From contig JBBRMM010000008.1 of NCBI GenBank assembly GCA_038230835.1, positions 1 through 64,000 on the forward strand: a stretch of DNA of 64,000 bases, written 5' to 3'. The position numbers were made by a program, and so were the translations under genes. Position 1 is the stretch's first letter; each line of letters starts with the position of its first letter. Shown piece by piece: positions 25,320 to 32,368 of this stretch. The stretch is from DASUHT01 sp038230835 (lineage in GTDB: Bacteria; Actinomycetota; Thermoleophilia; Gaiellales; JAICJC01). The notes below the pieces were generated by a model that saw nothing but the letters and a program-made list of their open reading frames with translations, was not told where the DNA came from and ran no database searches.

Positions 25320-25789
25320 GCCGCCGCCTCCACCGCGTTCGCGAGCCTCTCCACCGCGTCACTCGCAAGCTCGCGCTCCACCGGCGGGAAGTAGTCGCGC
25401 GAACCGATCCGTCGAAGCTCGCGACGCAGGCGCGCCAGCGTCCGACGCTGCTCAGACGGTGACCTGCCGACACCCCCCGCCGCCGCATCGATCACCGAGC
25501 GGTACTCCTCCGCGATCGCGGCCGCCATCTGCCCGGCCAACGCGCGCTCCTGAGCCGCCGACGCTGCCTCAGCCAGCCACAGCGTCGCCACGCCCCCGGC
25601 ATCGGCCACCTCGTCAGCCAACCACTCCATCTGCTCGCGCGTGCGGGCGTCGAGCGGCAGCGCCACCAACCCGTCCGTCAGCTGCACCACGCCCAATCGT
25701 CGCAGCTGCCGCCACACCGCGATCCGCGGCGTCGACGGCTCACGCGGCAGCCGGTACGCCAAGAACACCCATCGGATCCGCCCACTCAC
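25316..25789 (-). CDS. chrB: ChrB N-terminal-domain protein
   Basis: A 157-residue protein: RWVFLAYRLPREPSTPRIAVWRQL then GVVQLTDGLVALPLD, the start of the ChrB N-terminal domain, followed by a helical C-terminal half with an Arg-rich segment (RRTLARLRRELRRIGSRDYF). It is the first gene of a six-gene chromate operon. GTG 25789 lies only seven bases after a TATACT box, so the message is probably leaderless. Confidence 0.8.
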   Translation of the reverse strand: MSGRIRWVFLAYRLPREPSTPRIAVWRQLRRLGVVQLTDGLVALPLDARTREQMEWLADEVADAGGVATLWLAEAASAAQERALAGQMAAAIAEEYRSVIDAAAGGVGRSPSEQRRTLARLRRELRRIGSRDYFPPVERELASDAVERLANAVEAAA

Positions 25790-25796
25790 ATCACGC

Positions 25797-25802
25797 AGTA
25801 TA
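25797..25802 (-). promoter_or_regulatory. -10 box of the chromate operon
   Basis: TATACT on the minus strand lies seven bases before the GTG of chrB. A transcript starting there would begin at or within one or two bases of the start codon. The upstream -35 region is weak (GTGTTG or TGTGTT at 15-16 bases). Confidence 0.5.
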
Positions 25803-26058
25803 ATGTAACCGAGGTTTCAACACACCCCAGGTTCACGACTAAACCGACGCGGCCCACCGACCGCGGTGCCGGCCTCGGCCTTCCTATCGTCGCGTCAATC
25901 GCCGAGGGCACGCCGGCTCCGCGCACGCCACTCCACGCCGCCCGCGACCAACCAGCGGACGTCGGGCTCATCAGAGCCGACTGCCCACGGCTAACTTCCT
26001 GCATGACCGCGACAGCGCAGCCTGCCGACCGCTGAGGCACGTCGGACGGATCGATAAC

Positions 26059-26940
26059 ATGGACGCCATGCCACCGCTACGACACACCCATTCCTCAACT
26101 GACCCGAGCGGGGATTCGCATACGCACGAGCATAGCCACGGAACGCTCGTCCACAGCCACGCCCACGTCCACGTGATCGACCTCGATCACAACGACCTAC
26201 GGGCACACGACCACGAGCACCCCCACCAGCATGACGACACCCACGAACACGACCACGACGATCCGCACGACCATGAGCACCCCCACCACCACGAAGGCGC
26301 GCACGGCCACTCACATGGCCTGGTCGACCGGTCGATCCTGCGATCCCGCGACGGCGTTCGCACAGTCGCGATCAGCCTCGGCGTGCTCGGCCTCACCGCC
26401 GCCATCCAGGCGCTCGTGTTCGTCCTCTCCGGATCCGTCGCACTGCTGGCGGACATGATCCACAACTTCGGCGACGCTCTAACCGCGGTACCGCTTGGGA
26501 TCGCGTTCCTGCTCCGCTCATACCGAGGCGAGAAGGTCGCCGGCCTGTTCGTCGTTCTGGCCATCTTCGTTTCCGCCTGCGTCGCGCTCTACGAGACCAT
26601 CCAGCGGTTCATTCACCCACAACACCTCTCCCATCTGGGCGTCTTGGCAGCCGCCGGCCTTGTCGGGTTCATCGGAAACGAGATCGCCGCCCGCGTCCGC
26701 CTCCGCGGCGGCCAACGCCTCCGAAGCCCAGCGCTCATCGCCGACGGAAACCACGCCCGCGTCGACGGCTACGTCTCCCTCACCGTCATCGCAAGCGCCT
26801 TCTTCGTCTGGATCGGCTGGAACATCGCCGACCCCCTCATCGGCATCGCCATCACCCTCGTCATCCTCAAGATCACCTGGGACAGCTGGCACGTCATCTC
26901 CCGCACCGAACCAGGCGAGGAACCCGCCCCCCACCAATAG
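26059..26940 (+). CDS. His-rich CDF cation exporter
   Basis: A 293-residue CDF protein. The first 90 residues hold about 30 His in HDH/HEH runs, a metal-buffering extension. Six helices follow, with LLADMIHNFGDALTAVPLG and LIADGNHARVDGYVSL carrying the intramembrane HxxxD sites. There is almost no cytosolic C-terminal domain (ends GEEPAPHQ), so it is a short CDF. Zn, Ni or Co export is likely. It is the intact relative of the pseudogene at 4090-4620. A second in-frame ATG lies at 26068. Confidence 0.85.
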   Translation: MDAMPPLRHTHSSTDPSGDSHTHEHSHGTLVHSHAHVHVIDLDHNDLRAHDHEHPHQHDDTHEHDHDDPHDHEHPHHHEGAHGHSHGLVDRSILRSRDGVRTVAISLGVLGLTAAIQALVFVLSGSVALLADMIHNFGDALTAVPLGIAFLLRSYRGEKVAGLFVVLAIFVSACVALYETIQRFIHPQHLSHLGVLAAAGLVGFIGNEIAARVRLRGGQRLRSPALIADGNHARVDGYVSLTVIASAFFVWIGWNIADPLIGIAITLVILKITWDSWHVISRTEPGEEPAPHQ

Positions 26941-27006
26941 CGCCGAACTTCTCGCTCGTCCGTCGGGGGCGCAACGGGGCGCGCCGGGAGCCCCTGAGGC
27001 GCCTGG

Positions 27007-27060
27007 GTAAGCCAAACCCGTCCCGTCTTCATGTAGCCCGTGCGTTGGTAGGTTCGACCA
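27007..27060. repeat. Structured dispersed repeat, copy B
   Basis: The sequence shares the 26-base ATGTA...GTTGGTAGGTTCG block with copy A and the GTAAGCCAAACCCG / CCCGTCTTC half with copies A and C, but lacks about 12 inner bases. Like copy A it lies between convergent genes. Confidence 0.5.
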
Positions 27061-27106
27061 GCACGGACACTAACCGTGGGCGTCGGGACTGCGTACAAAC
27101 CGGCGT

Positions 27107-27650
27107 TTATCCCTGGTGACGCTGCTGGAGGATGAAGCTGTCCCAGAGCGGGCCACGATCGTGGCGGGTGGCATGGAAGCCGCGTGAGGTCGCGACCTCA
27201 AGTATCTGCGCGTGTGGGTGGACGTAGCCGCGGAAGGCGATTCGAGGTCAGCGCCTCGGCGTCGGGGTAGCAGCAGATGACGCGGTGCATGATCACGATG
27301 TCGGCGACCGGCACCTGATCTGGTTGCTGAGCGAAATCTGCGATGTGGCGCTCGACCCGGTCCTCCACGCGGTGCTCTGAGATGAGTGAGCGGGCGGTGT
27401 CTTCGTAGTTGTCGATGATCTCGACGTTCGTGGCGTGGCTCGCCCCGGCTTCGAGCAGTTCGATCTGCAGGCTGCCGATGCCACCGCCGACCTCGAGCAC
27501 GGAGTGTTTGTTCACTCCCTCGTCGGTGAGCGCGTTGAGGAGCCATCCGGCGGAGCCGGTGAGGCCTTTGCGGCGGTAGCGGCGCGCGTCTCGTTCGACG
27601 GTCTTTGTGCCGAAGATGGTTCGGTAGCCGGTTGGTGTGCAGCAGTTCAT
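27107..27650 (-). pseudogene. Internally deleted SAM-dependent methyltransferase
   Basis: The N-terminal part reads MNCCTPTGYRTIFG, then the SAM loop VLEVGGGIGSLQIELLEAG and MHRVICCYPDAEALT. After that the frame is lost, and a second frame resumes with FRGYVHPHAQILEVATSRGF and ends FILQQRHQG at the TAA 27107-27109. The missing stretch between ALT and FRG is what a full class I methyltransferase would need for its last strands, so about 60 to 90 bases seem deleted near 27240. ATG 27650 overlaps the stop of the remnant before it. Confidence 0.65.
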
Positions 27651-27785
27651 GTAGCAAATGGCTTGGTCGTTTCGATGGTGGCTCCTTGGGCGCCGACCTT
27701 CTCGGCCTTCTGCGGGTGTCCGCGAACGCGGAGCGGGCGTGGTTGATCAGGTCACTGGTCGGAGTTCGCACTAAGATCGGCGCCG
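27647..27785 (-). pseudogene. C-terminal remnant of a second ArsM-like methyltransferase
   Basis: This stretch reads SDLINHARSAFADTR, then after a one-base loss QKAEKVGAQGATIETTKPFA. The C-terminus of the methyltransferase at 28206 is GDLIDTYAHSAFHDTRQKAE then KYGARGATIKATKPSA. The rest of the gene is gone. It shows that the methyltransferase unit was once duplicated, with DsrE left between the copies. Confidence 0.6.
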
Positions 27786-27796
27786 CGGTTCGTCTG

Positions 27797-28171
27797 CTAG
27801 TAGCTGAAGACGGTCGCGCCGTCGCCGATCCATTCCCAGAGTGGTGTTGCGCCGCCGATCTGAGCGTGCTTGAGGAGGGCGTCCTCGGAGAGTTTGCGGG
27901 CGCTGAAGCAGATCGGGCAGACGAGCAGTCGCCCACCGGCCTCTGCGTATTGCGCAGCGAGCGTCTGAAGCGGTGGGCAGCCGTCGCAGGCAACGCCCTG
28001 GGCCATGCCTGGGAGCGCGAGGCGCACGGCCTCCTTGGTCAGGAACATTGTCACCTGTTTGCCGGCGGTGGCGGCCGCCCCGGCGATCAGGAACGCCACC
28101 GTTACCCGCTCGGGATCTTCGAGTCCGGTCGCGAGGTTGACGACCACCTTGCTGCTTTGGTTCGCGCTCAT
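27797..28171 (-). CDS. DsrE-family protein
   Basis: A 124-residue protein of the DsrE/DsrF-like fold: KVVVNLATGLEDPERVTVAF, a Gly/Ala-rich strand, QGVACDGCPPLQTL and LLVCPICFSARKL. Two Cys pairs (CDGC, CPIC) could carry persulfide sulfur. GAGGAGG precedes the ATG. Its operon partners are a rhodanese-type regulator, an MBL hydrolase and a methyltransferase with an apparent selenocysteine, so sulfur or selenium transfer is a reasonable role. Cys is encoded throughout; there is no UGA. Confidence 0.78.
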   Translation of the reverse strand: MSANQSSKVVVNLATGLEDPERVTVAFLIAGAAATAGKQVTMFLTKEAVRLALPGMAQGVACDGCPPLQTLAAQYAEAGGRLLVCPICFSARKLSEDALLKHAQIGGATPLWEWIGDGATVFSY

Positions 28172-28205
28172 TGCAATCCTCCTCGTGTTGGATGGGTCGT
28201 GTAGT

Positions 28206-29000
28206 TCACGTAGCCGATGGCTTGGTGGCTTTGATGGTCGCGCCGCGGGCGCCGTACTTCTCTGCCTTCTGGCGGGTGTCGTGGAATGCCGAGTGGGCGT
28301 AGGTGTCGATCAGGTCGCCGGTCTCGATGTCTGTGAATCCGTGGCGCAGTAGGCGGCTCTCGTACTCTGCTTCCAGCAGAGCTCCTGCGATTCAACCGGC
28401 CCACAGGTCGATGTCTCGCCTTCCCTCGTCAGAGACCGGGTGGTGGATGGTGACGTCGGCCAGTTGGATGCGGCCGCCGGGTCGCAGCACGCGGACGATC
28501 TCGGAAAAGACGGCGTCCTTGTCGGGGATCAGGTCGATGACGCCGTTTGAGATCACGACATCGAAGCTTGCGTCGGCGAACGGCAGCTGCTCGGCGCTGC
28601 CCTGGACGATCGTGACGGTGTCGAGTCCTATCTCGGCGGCTGACCGGCGTGCTTTGGCGGTCATCTCGGGGGTCATGTCGATGCCGGTCACCGAGCCGGT
28701 TGGGCCGACCATCTGCGCTGCGATGAGTGTGTCCAGGCCGGCGCCGCAGCCGACGTCCAGTACATCCTCACCGGCGCCTAGCGATCCGAGCACGAAGGGG
28801 TTTGCGACTCCGGCGAACGACTCGCGGGACGTCTCAGGGATGCGCGCCAGCAGATCGGCGGGGTAGTCGAGATCCTGCGCCCAGGCGCGGCCGGTGGGGA
28901 ACATGAAGTCGCGGTCCGGCTCGCGCGACACCGCCGCGTAGGTGCGCTGGATCTCCGAGCGCAAAAGCTCGACATCCAGCCCCTCCACCTCTACCGCCAT
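28206..29000 (-). CDS. ArsM-like methyltransferase with in-frame UGA (probable selenoprotein)
   Basis: The class I methyltransferase part has VLDVGCGAGLDTLIAAQMVG (SAM loop), IDMTPEMTAKARR and VISNGVIDLIPDK, then LRPGGRIQLADV. At 28392-28394 a TGA interrupts DLWAG-UGA-IAGALLEAEY. ArsM-like relatives read WAGC(I/V)AGAL here, so UGA replaces a conserved Cys. The same frame runs on for another 61 codons (LLRHGFTDIETGDLIDTYAH) to TGA 28206-28208. A hairpin with a GGA loop starts 11 bases after UGA. Read through, the protein has 264 residues. If UGA is a stop, the product has 202 residues and lacks its C-terminal lid. Substrate (As, Se, S or other) is not shown. Confidence 0.72.
28365..28381 (-). 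promoter_or_regulatory. SECIS-like hairpin after the methyltransferase UGA
   Basis: On the coding strand CTCTGCTGGAAGCAGAG forms a perfect 7-bp stem with the three-base loop GGA. The stem begins 11 bases and the loop 18 bases after the UGA. A small apical loop with G in its first two bases at this distance is what bacterial SECIS elements show. The stem also lies inside coding sequence, as bacterial SECIS elements do. Confidence 0.6.
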
Positions 29001-29072
29001 GACGACCTCCGATCCACAAAACCACGGGATGCGAGCAGGGCGTGGTTCATGAGCACGATCCTCCTTGGGTTG

Positions 29073-30332
29073 TCAGGCACCGGATGGAGCCCCGAGCGCG
29101 GGGACGAGGGGGCGCTGTTGCCAGTGGGTAAGTGCAACGGTGAGGCCGCTGGCGGCGGTGAGCGCGGCGACGATGGTGATGGCAGCCTGGGGGCTGGCGA
29201 GGTCGGCGCCGATGCCGGCGATGAGCGCGCCAAGCACGAAGCCGAAGTCGCGCCAGAAGCGGTAGACGCCGACCACGCGGGCGCGGTCGCGCGGCTGGCT
29301 GGCGTCCGAGACGGCGGCGATCAGCGTCGGATAGACCATGGCGGTGCCGGCGCCGAGCAGAACCGCGGCCACCAGGGATGGCAGGAACGCTCCCCCGCCG
29401 GCGACGAGGAGCCCGAGCGCCGCGGCCTGAATGAGCATGCCGATCGTAATCAGCGGTTTCCGTCCGGTGTGGTCGCTAAGCCAACCCGTGAAGAGCTGCC
29501 CGGCGCCCCACACCACCGGGTAGGCAGCGGCAACGACCGCGATCTGGCGCACGCTGGCGCCGTTTGCTGCCAGGAACAGCGGCGCCAGGCCCCAAGCGAG
29601 CGCGTCGTTGAGGTTGTTCACGAGACCAGCCTGGCTGCACGCCCGCAGCACCGGGTCATGCCAGGTCGCTTGCACAAACGCGCTTCGTAGTGTGTGCGCT
29701 GGCGCCGTTGAGTCGTGGTCGCGCTGCTCGAGCGCGACGTGGGCATGGGTATCGCGCACCCAGACCTGCGAGACAAGCAATCCGGTTGCGGCGATCAGGG
29801 CGGCGCCTACCCATACGACTGTACGCGGCGCGTAAGTGGCGGCAAGCGCGCCGGTAGTGAATGCTGTAGCGGCGACGCCCAGATAGCCGGCGGCCTCGTT
29901 CAGGCCAAGCGCCAACCCACGCCGGGCGGGGCCGGCCAGGTCGATCTTCATCACCACTGTCATCGACCAGGCCAAGCCCTGATTGACGCCCAGCAGCAGG
30001 TTCGCGGCGACGATGAAGCCCCAGCTCGGTGCGAAGCCAATCAGGAGCGGTATCGGCAGGGCGACCAGCCAGCCGATCACCAGCAGCCGCTTCCGACCGA
30101 CGCGTTCGGCCAGGCCGCCGGCGGCCAGGTTGGTGATCGCCTTGGCGGCACCGAACGCAAGAACGAACGTGAGAATCGCGGTCGTGGAGTGCAGCCCGAA
30201 GTCGTGCTGGCCGACCAGTGGTAGGACGCTTCGCTCCAGGCCGACCATCCCCCCTACCAGCGCGTTGAGCGCCACCAACAGCGTGAACTGGGCAGCGTTC
30301 TCGCGCAGGCCGAGCCGAACGGGTACGGTCAT
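29073..30332 (-). CDS. MFS transporter of the sulfur/methyltransferase operon
   Basis: A 419-residue, twelve-helix MFS protein with the motif GGLAERVGRKRLLVIGW between helices 2 and 3 and GWLSDHTGRKPLITIGM in the second half. ATG 30332 overlaps the MBL gene stop (ATGA). A 72-base gap follows before the methyltransferase. By context it could export a methylated or thiolated product, or take up a sulfur or arsenic compound; the sequence does not tell which. Confidence 0.82.
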   Translation of the reverse strand: MTVPVRLGLRENAAQFTLLVALNALVGGMVGLERSVLPLVGQHDFGLHSTTAILTFVLAFGAAKAITNLAAGGLAERVGRKRLLVIGWLVALPIPLLIGFAPSWGFIVAANLLLGVNQGLAWSMTVVMKIDLAGPARRGLALGLNEAAGYLGVAATAFTTGALAATYAPRTVVWVGAALIAATGLLVSQVWVRDTHAHVALEQRDHDSTAPAHTLRSAFVQATWHDPVLRACSQAGLVNNLNDALAWGLAPLFLAANGASVRQIAVVAAAYPVVWGAGQLFTGWLSDHTGRKPLITIGMLIQAAALGLLVAGGGAFLPSLVAAVLLGAGTAMVYPTLIAAVSDASQPRDRARVVGVYRFWRDFGFVLGALIAGIGADLASPQAAITIVAALTAASGLTVALTHWQQRPLVPALGAPSGA

Positions 30333-31084
30333 GCCGGCGTGCTGGTCGCGCCTCGGCGATTGGCAGCAACGATCCGCGCCTGCTCGGGCGGCGCCGGCGG
30401 CGTGTCCTTGACCAGTGCCTCGGCAAACGCGTCGGCATCCGTGAAGGAGAGCATCTCGTTGTGCGCGCGCTCAAAGCCGATCGAGGAGACGGGGTTGCCG
30501 GACAGTCCCCGGCCGCACGCCGACCCGGCGTAGTGGCTCGGGAACACGACGACGTAGTCGGGCAGCTCGAGCAAACGCCGTAGCGACGCATGCAGCTCCC
30601 GCGACTGACCGAGCGCATCGCCGGCCACATGCAGATCTGGACGGCCGACATCGCCGATCAGCAGCGAGTCGCCCGTGAACACCAGCCACGGCTCCTCCGT
30701 CCCCCGCCGCAGATCCGACACCGCATAAGCATGGTGTGTAGGCGCGTGGCCGGGCGTTGCGATCGCCGTCACCCGCGTGTTGCCCAGCTCAACCACGGCG
30801 CCATCTTCTAGCGGCGTGTGCTCGAACTCGACGCCCGCACCGACCGGGAGGTACGCCGTCGCGCCGGTGCGCTCCACCAGCTCGGGCAGCCCCGAAACGT
30901 GGTCTGCCTGGACGTGGGTCTCGAACACAGCCACGATCGGCTGACCCACAGCCTCGGCCGAAGCGACGTAGCGATCGACCAGATCGGCATGCGGGTCGAC
31001 CACCGCCAACGTGCCGTGCGTCGTGCACCCAAACAGGTAGCTCGCACACGACGTGGCGTCGTTCAGGAAGGGCCGCAGCAACAT
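30329..31084 (-). CDS. MBL-fold hydrolase, persulfide dioxygenase-like
   Basis: A 251-residue metallo-beta-lactamase-fold protein: ETHVQADHVSGLPEL, TPGHAPTHHAYAV, FTGDSLLIGDVGRPDLH and FPSHYAGSACG. The overall plan, with GDVGRPD and the late His, is that of ETHE1-like persulfide dioxygenases and their relatives. The metal motif reads HVQADH, so the second His of HxHxDH is Gln. ATG 31084 shares a base with the stop of the ArsR-rhodanese gene (TGATG). A role in persulfide or thioester chemistry is inferred. Confidence 0.8.
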   Translation of the reverse strand: MLLRPFLNDATSCASYLFGCTTHGTLAVVDPHADLVDRYVASAEAVGQPIVAVFETHVQADHVSGLPELVERTGATAYLPVGAGVEFEHTPLEDGAVVELGNTRVTAIATPGHAPTHHAYAVSDLRRGTEEPWLVFTGDSLLIGDVGRPDLHVAGDALGQSRELHASLRRLLELPDYVVVFPSHYAGSACGRGLSGNPVSSIGFERAHNEMLSFTDADAFAEALVKDTPPAPPEQARIVAANRRGATSTPA

Positions 31085-31749
31085 CAGGCAGCCCCTTCAA
31101 CCGGAAGTCCTGCACGCCGCCACTCCGGGAAACCAACATCCAACCGCCGCGCGCGAACACCACGCGCCCGCAGCAGCCGCACCGCGTCATCCGCATACAC
31201 GCAGTAAGGCCCGCGGCAGTACGCGATCACCTCACCCCGCCGCGTTAGCTTCGGCAGCCCTGATTGGAGCGTCCCGATGGGCGCTGAGATCGCGCCGGCG
31301 ATGTGGCCAGCGTCGTACTCCGCCTCCGGCCGCACGTCAAGCACCACCACCTGGCCGCGAGCCACCCGCTCGGCAAGCTCCGCGGCCGACACCTGCTCGA
31401 TTCCGTCTCGATCGCCCAGGTACTCACCTGCAAGCACCGCGACCTCCGCCACATGATGAGCCGCCACATCCCGCACCGCCGCCCACAGATCCGCCACCCG
31501 ATCGCTCGCCAAGCGATACACCACCCGAGCACCGTCGCGACGCGACCGAACCAGACCCGACCGGGCCAAGAGCCGCAGGTGGTGCGACGTGTTGGCGAGA
31601 CTCTGGCCGACCTCACCCGCCACCTCATCCACCGACCGCTCACCCTGGGCCAACACATCCACGATCTCCGCCCGCCGCCCACTGCCCAACGCCTGCGCCA
31701 CCGACGCAAACGCGTCAAACAGGGCATCCTTGGCCACACGGTCACTCAT
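31084..31749 (-). CDS. ArsR-type regulator fused to a rhodanese domain
   Basis: A 221-residue protein. Residues 1-100 form a winged helix (LANTSHHLRLLARSGLV as recognition helix, then RRDGARVVYRLA). Residues 120-221 form a rhodanese domain with DVRPEAEYDAGHIAGAISAP and the active loop YCRGPYCVYADDA, whose first Cys is the sulfur-carrying residue. Such fusions are thought to sense sulfane sulfur or persulfide. It opens the leftward sulfur operon and probably represses it. The ATG lies five bases after a TCAA/TTGA palindrome. Confidence 0.87.
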   Translation of the reverse strand: MSDRVAKDALFDAFASVAQALGSGRRAEIVDVLAQGERSVDEVAGEVGQSLANTSHHLRLLARSGLVRSRRDGARVVYRLASDRVADLWAAVRDVAAHHVAEVAVLAGEYLGDRDGIEQVSAAELAERVARGQVVVLDVRPEAEYDAGHIAGAISAPIGTLQSGLPKLTRRGEVIAYCRGPYCVYADDAVRLLRARGVRARRLDVGFPEWRRAGLPVEGAA

Positions 31750-31753
31750 ATAA

Positions 31754-31769
31754 TCAAACTATCACTTGA
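31754..31769. promoter_or_regulatory. Candidate operator of the ArsR-rhodanese operon
   Basis: TCAAACTATCACTTGA is an AT-rich imperfect palindrome (TCAA/TTGA edges) immediately upstream of the regulator's start, where its own repression site would be expected. AT-rich palindromes are usual ArsR-family targets. The region stands out from the GC-rich surroundings. Confidence 0.4.
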
Positions 31770-31860
31770 ACCCAAGATCGTCAAACCGGCGGCCGGGTGA
31801 GAGCCGTCACCCCTGCGGGGAGGGCGCCGCCGGGGGCGCAGACTGACTGCTGTCCCCGCG

Positions 31861-31925
31861 GTTGAGCCAAACTCGCCCGGTCTTGAAAACCGGCACAAAG
31901 CGGCCGATCTGAAGGCCGGTTTGGA
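31861..31925. repeat. Structured dispersed repeat, copy C
   Basis: CCAAAC (31867-31872) pairs with GTTTGG (31919-31924), and inside is a perfect arm CCGGT-CTTGAAA-ACCGG. The first half matches copy A (GGTTGAGCC, GTCTT-AAAA). In the outer stem A has CCGAAC/GTTCGG and C has CCAAAC/GTTTGG, a compensated change. Confidence 0.5.
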
Positions 31926-31941
31926 CGGAAAATCTGAGCTG

Positions 31942-31961
31942 GTGCCCCCATAGTGCCCCCA
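31942..31961. repeat. Direct repeat GTGCCCCCA
   Basis: GTGCCCCCATAGTGCCCCCA contains two identical 9-base units separated by TA. Short G-rich iterons beside a tRNA fragment are consistent with integrase arm-binding sites of an integrative element, but no integrase gene is present. Confidence 0.4.
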
Positions 31962-32020
31962 CGGGAATCACTGACGCTTCAGCTACACCAGGTTTCCCGC
32001 TTAACCAACCCGCAAACAGC

Positions 32021-32068
32021 AAGCCCTCTAACGGACTCGAACCGTTGACCCCTTCCTTACCATGGAAT
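32021..32068 (-). tRNA. tRNA-Thr(GGT) 3' fragment, probable attachment site
   Basis: On the minus strand the 48 bases cover the anticodon arm (ATTCC-ATGGTAA-GGAAG, anticodon GGT), variable loop, a perfect T-arm (AACGG-TTCGAGT-CCGTT) and the acceptor 3' strand AGAGGGCT. The D-arm and the 5' acceptor strand are absent: the sequence past 32068 does not continue as tRNA. Such 3' fragments are left as att sites when elements integrate into tRNA genes. No complete tRNA-Thr is in the window. Confidence 0.65.
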
Positions 32069-32368
32069 CGATCGCTTACGCTCGACAGGCCCGCACTACT
32101 TCGATGTTAGCAAGCAACTATCAGCCACATCGACGGTTTCCTCCTGAAGGGCGACTTCCTTGACGGGATTATGCGATCGTTACGGTGGCGGCTGGGGAGT
32201 AGCCTGTTTGGCCGCCCGCGGTGCGGCGGTAGCGCGCGCGAAACTGCCATGTGCCTTTGGCGAGCGTCGTTGAGGTTGACGTGGTGGTCTGGTCGACTCG
32301 GATTCCACCATCGCGGGCGTAAGATCCTCTTGTCGCAATTCGCAGGGTACCGGCCGAAGGAGCGTCAC

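Larger units (their letters stand above)
31770..32368. other. 600-base non-coding junction region
   Basis: No protein gene is supported between the ArsR-rhodanese promoter and the start of the fusion enzyme. It holds copy C of the structured repeat (31861-31925), a direct repeat (31942-31961) and a tRNA-Thr 3' fragment (32021-32068). Frames from 32171 to 32368 are open into the fusion gene but look non-conserved. Confidence 0.6.
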
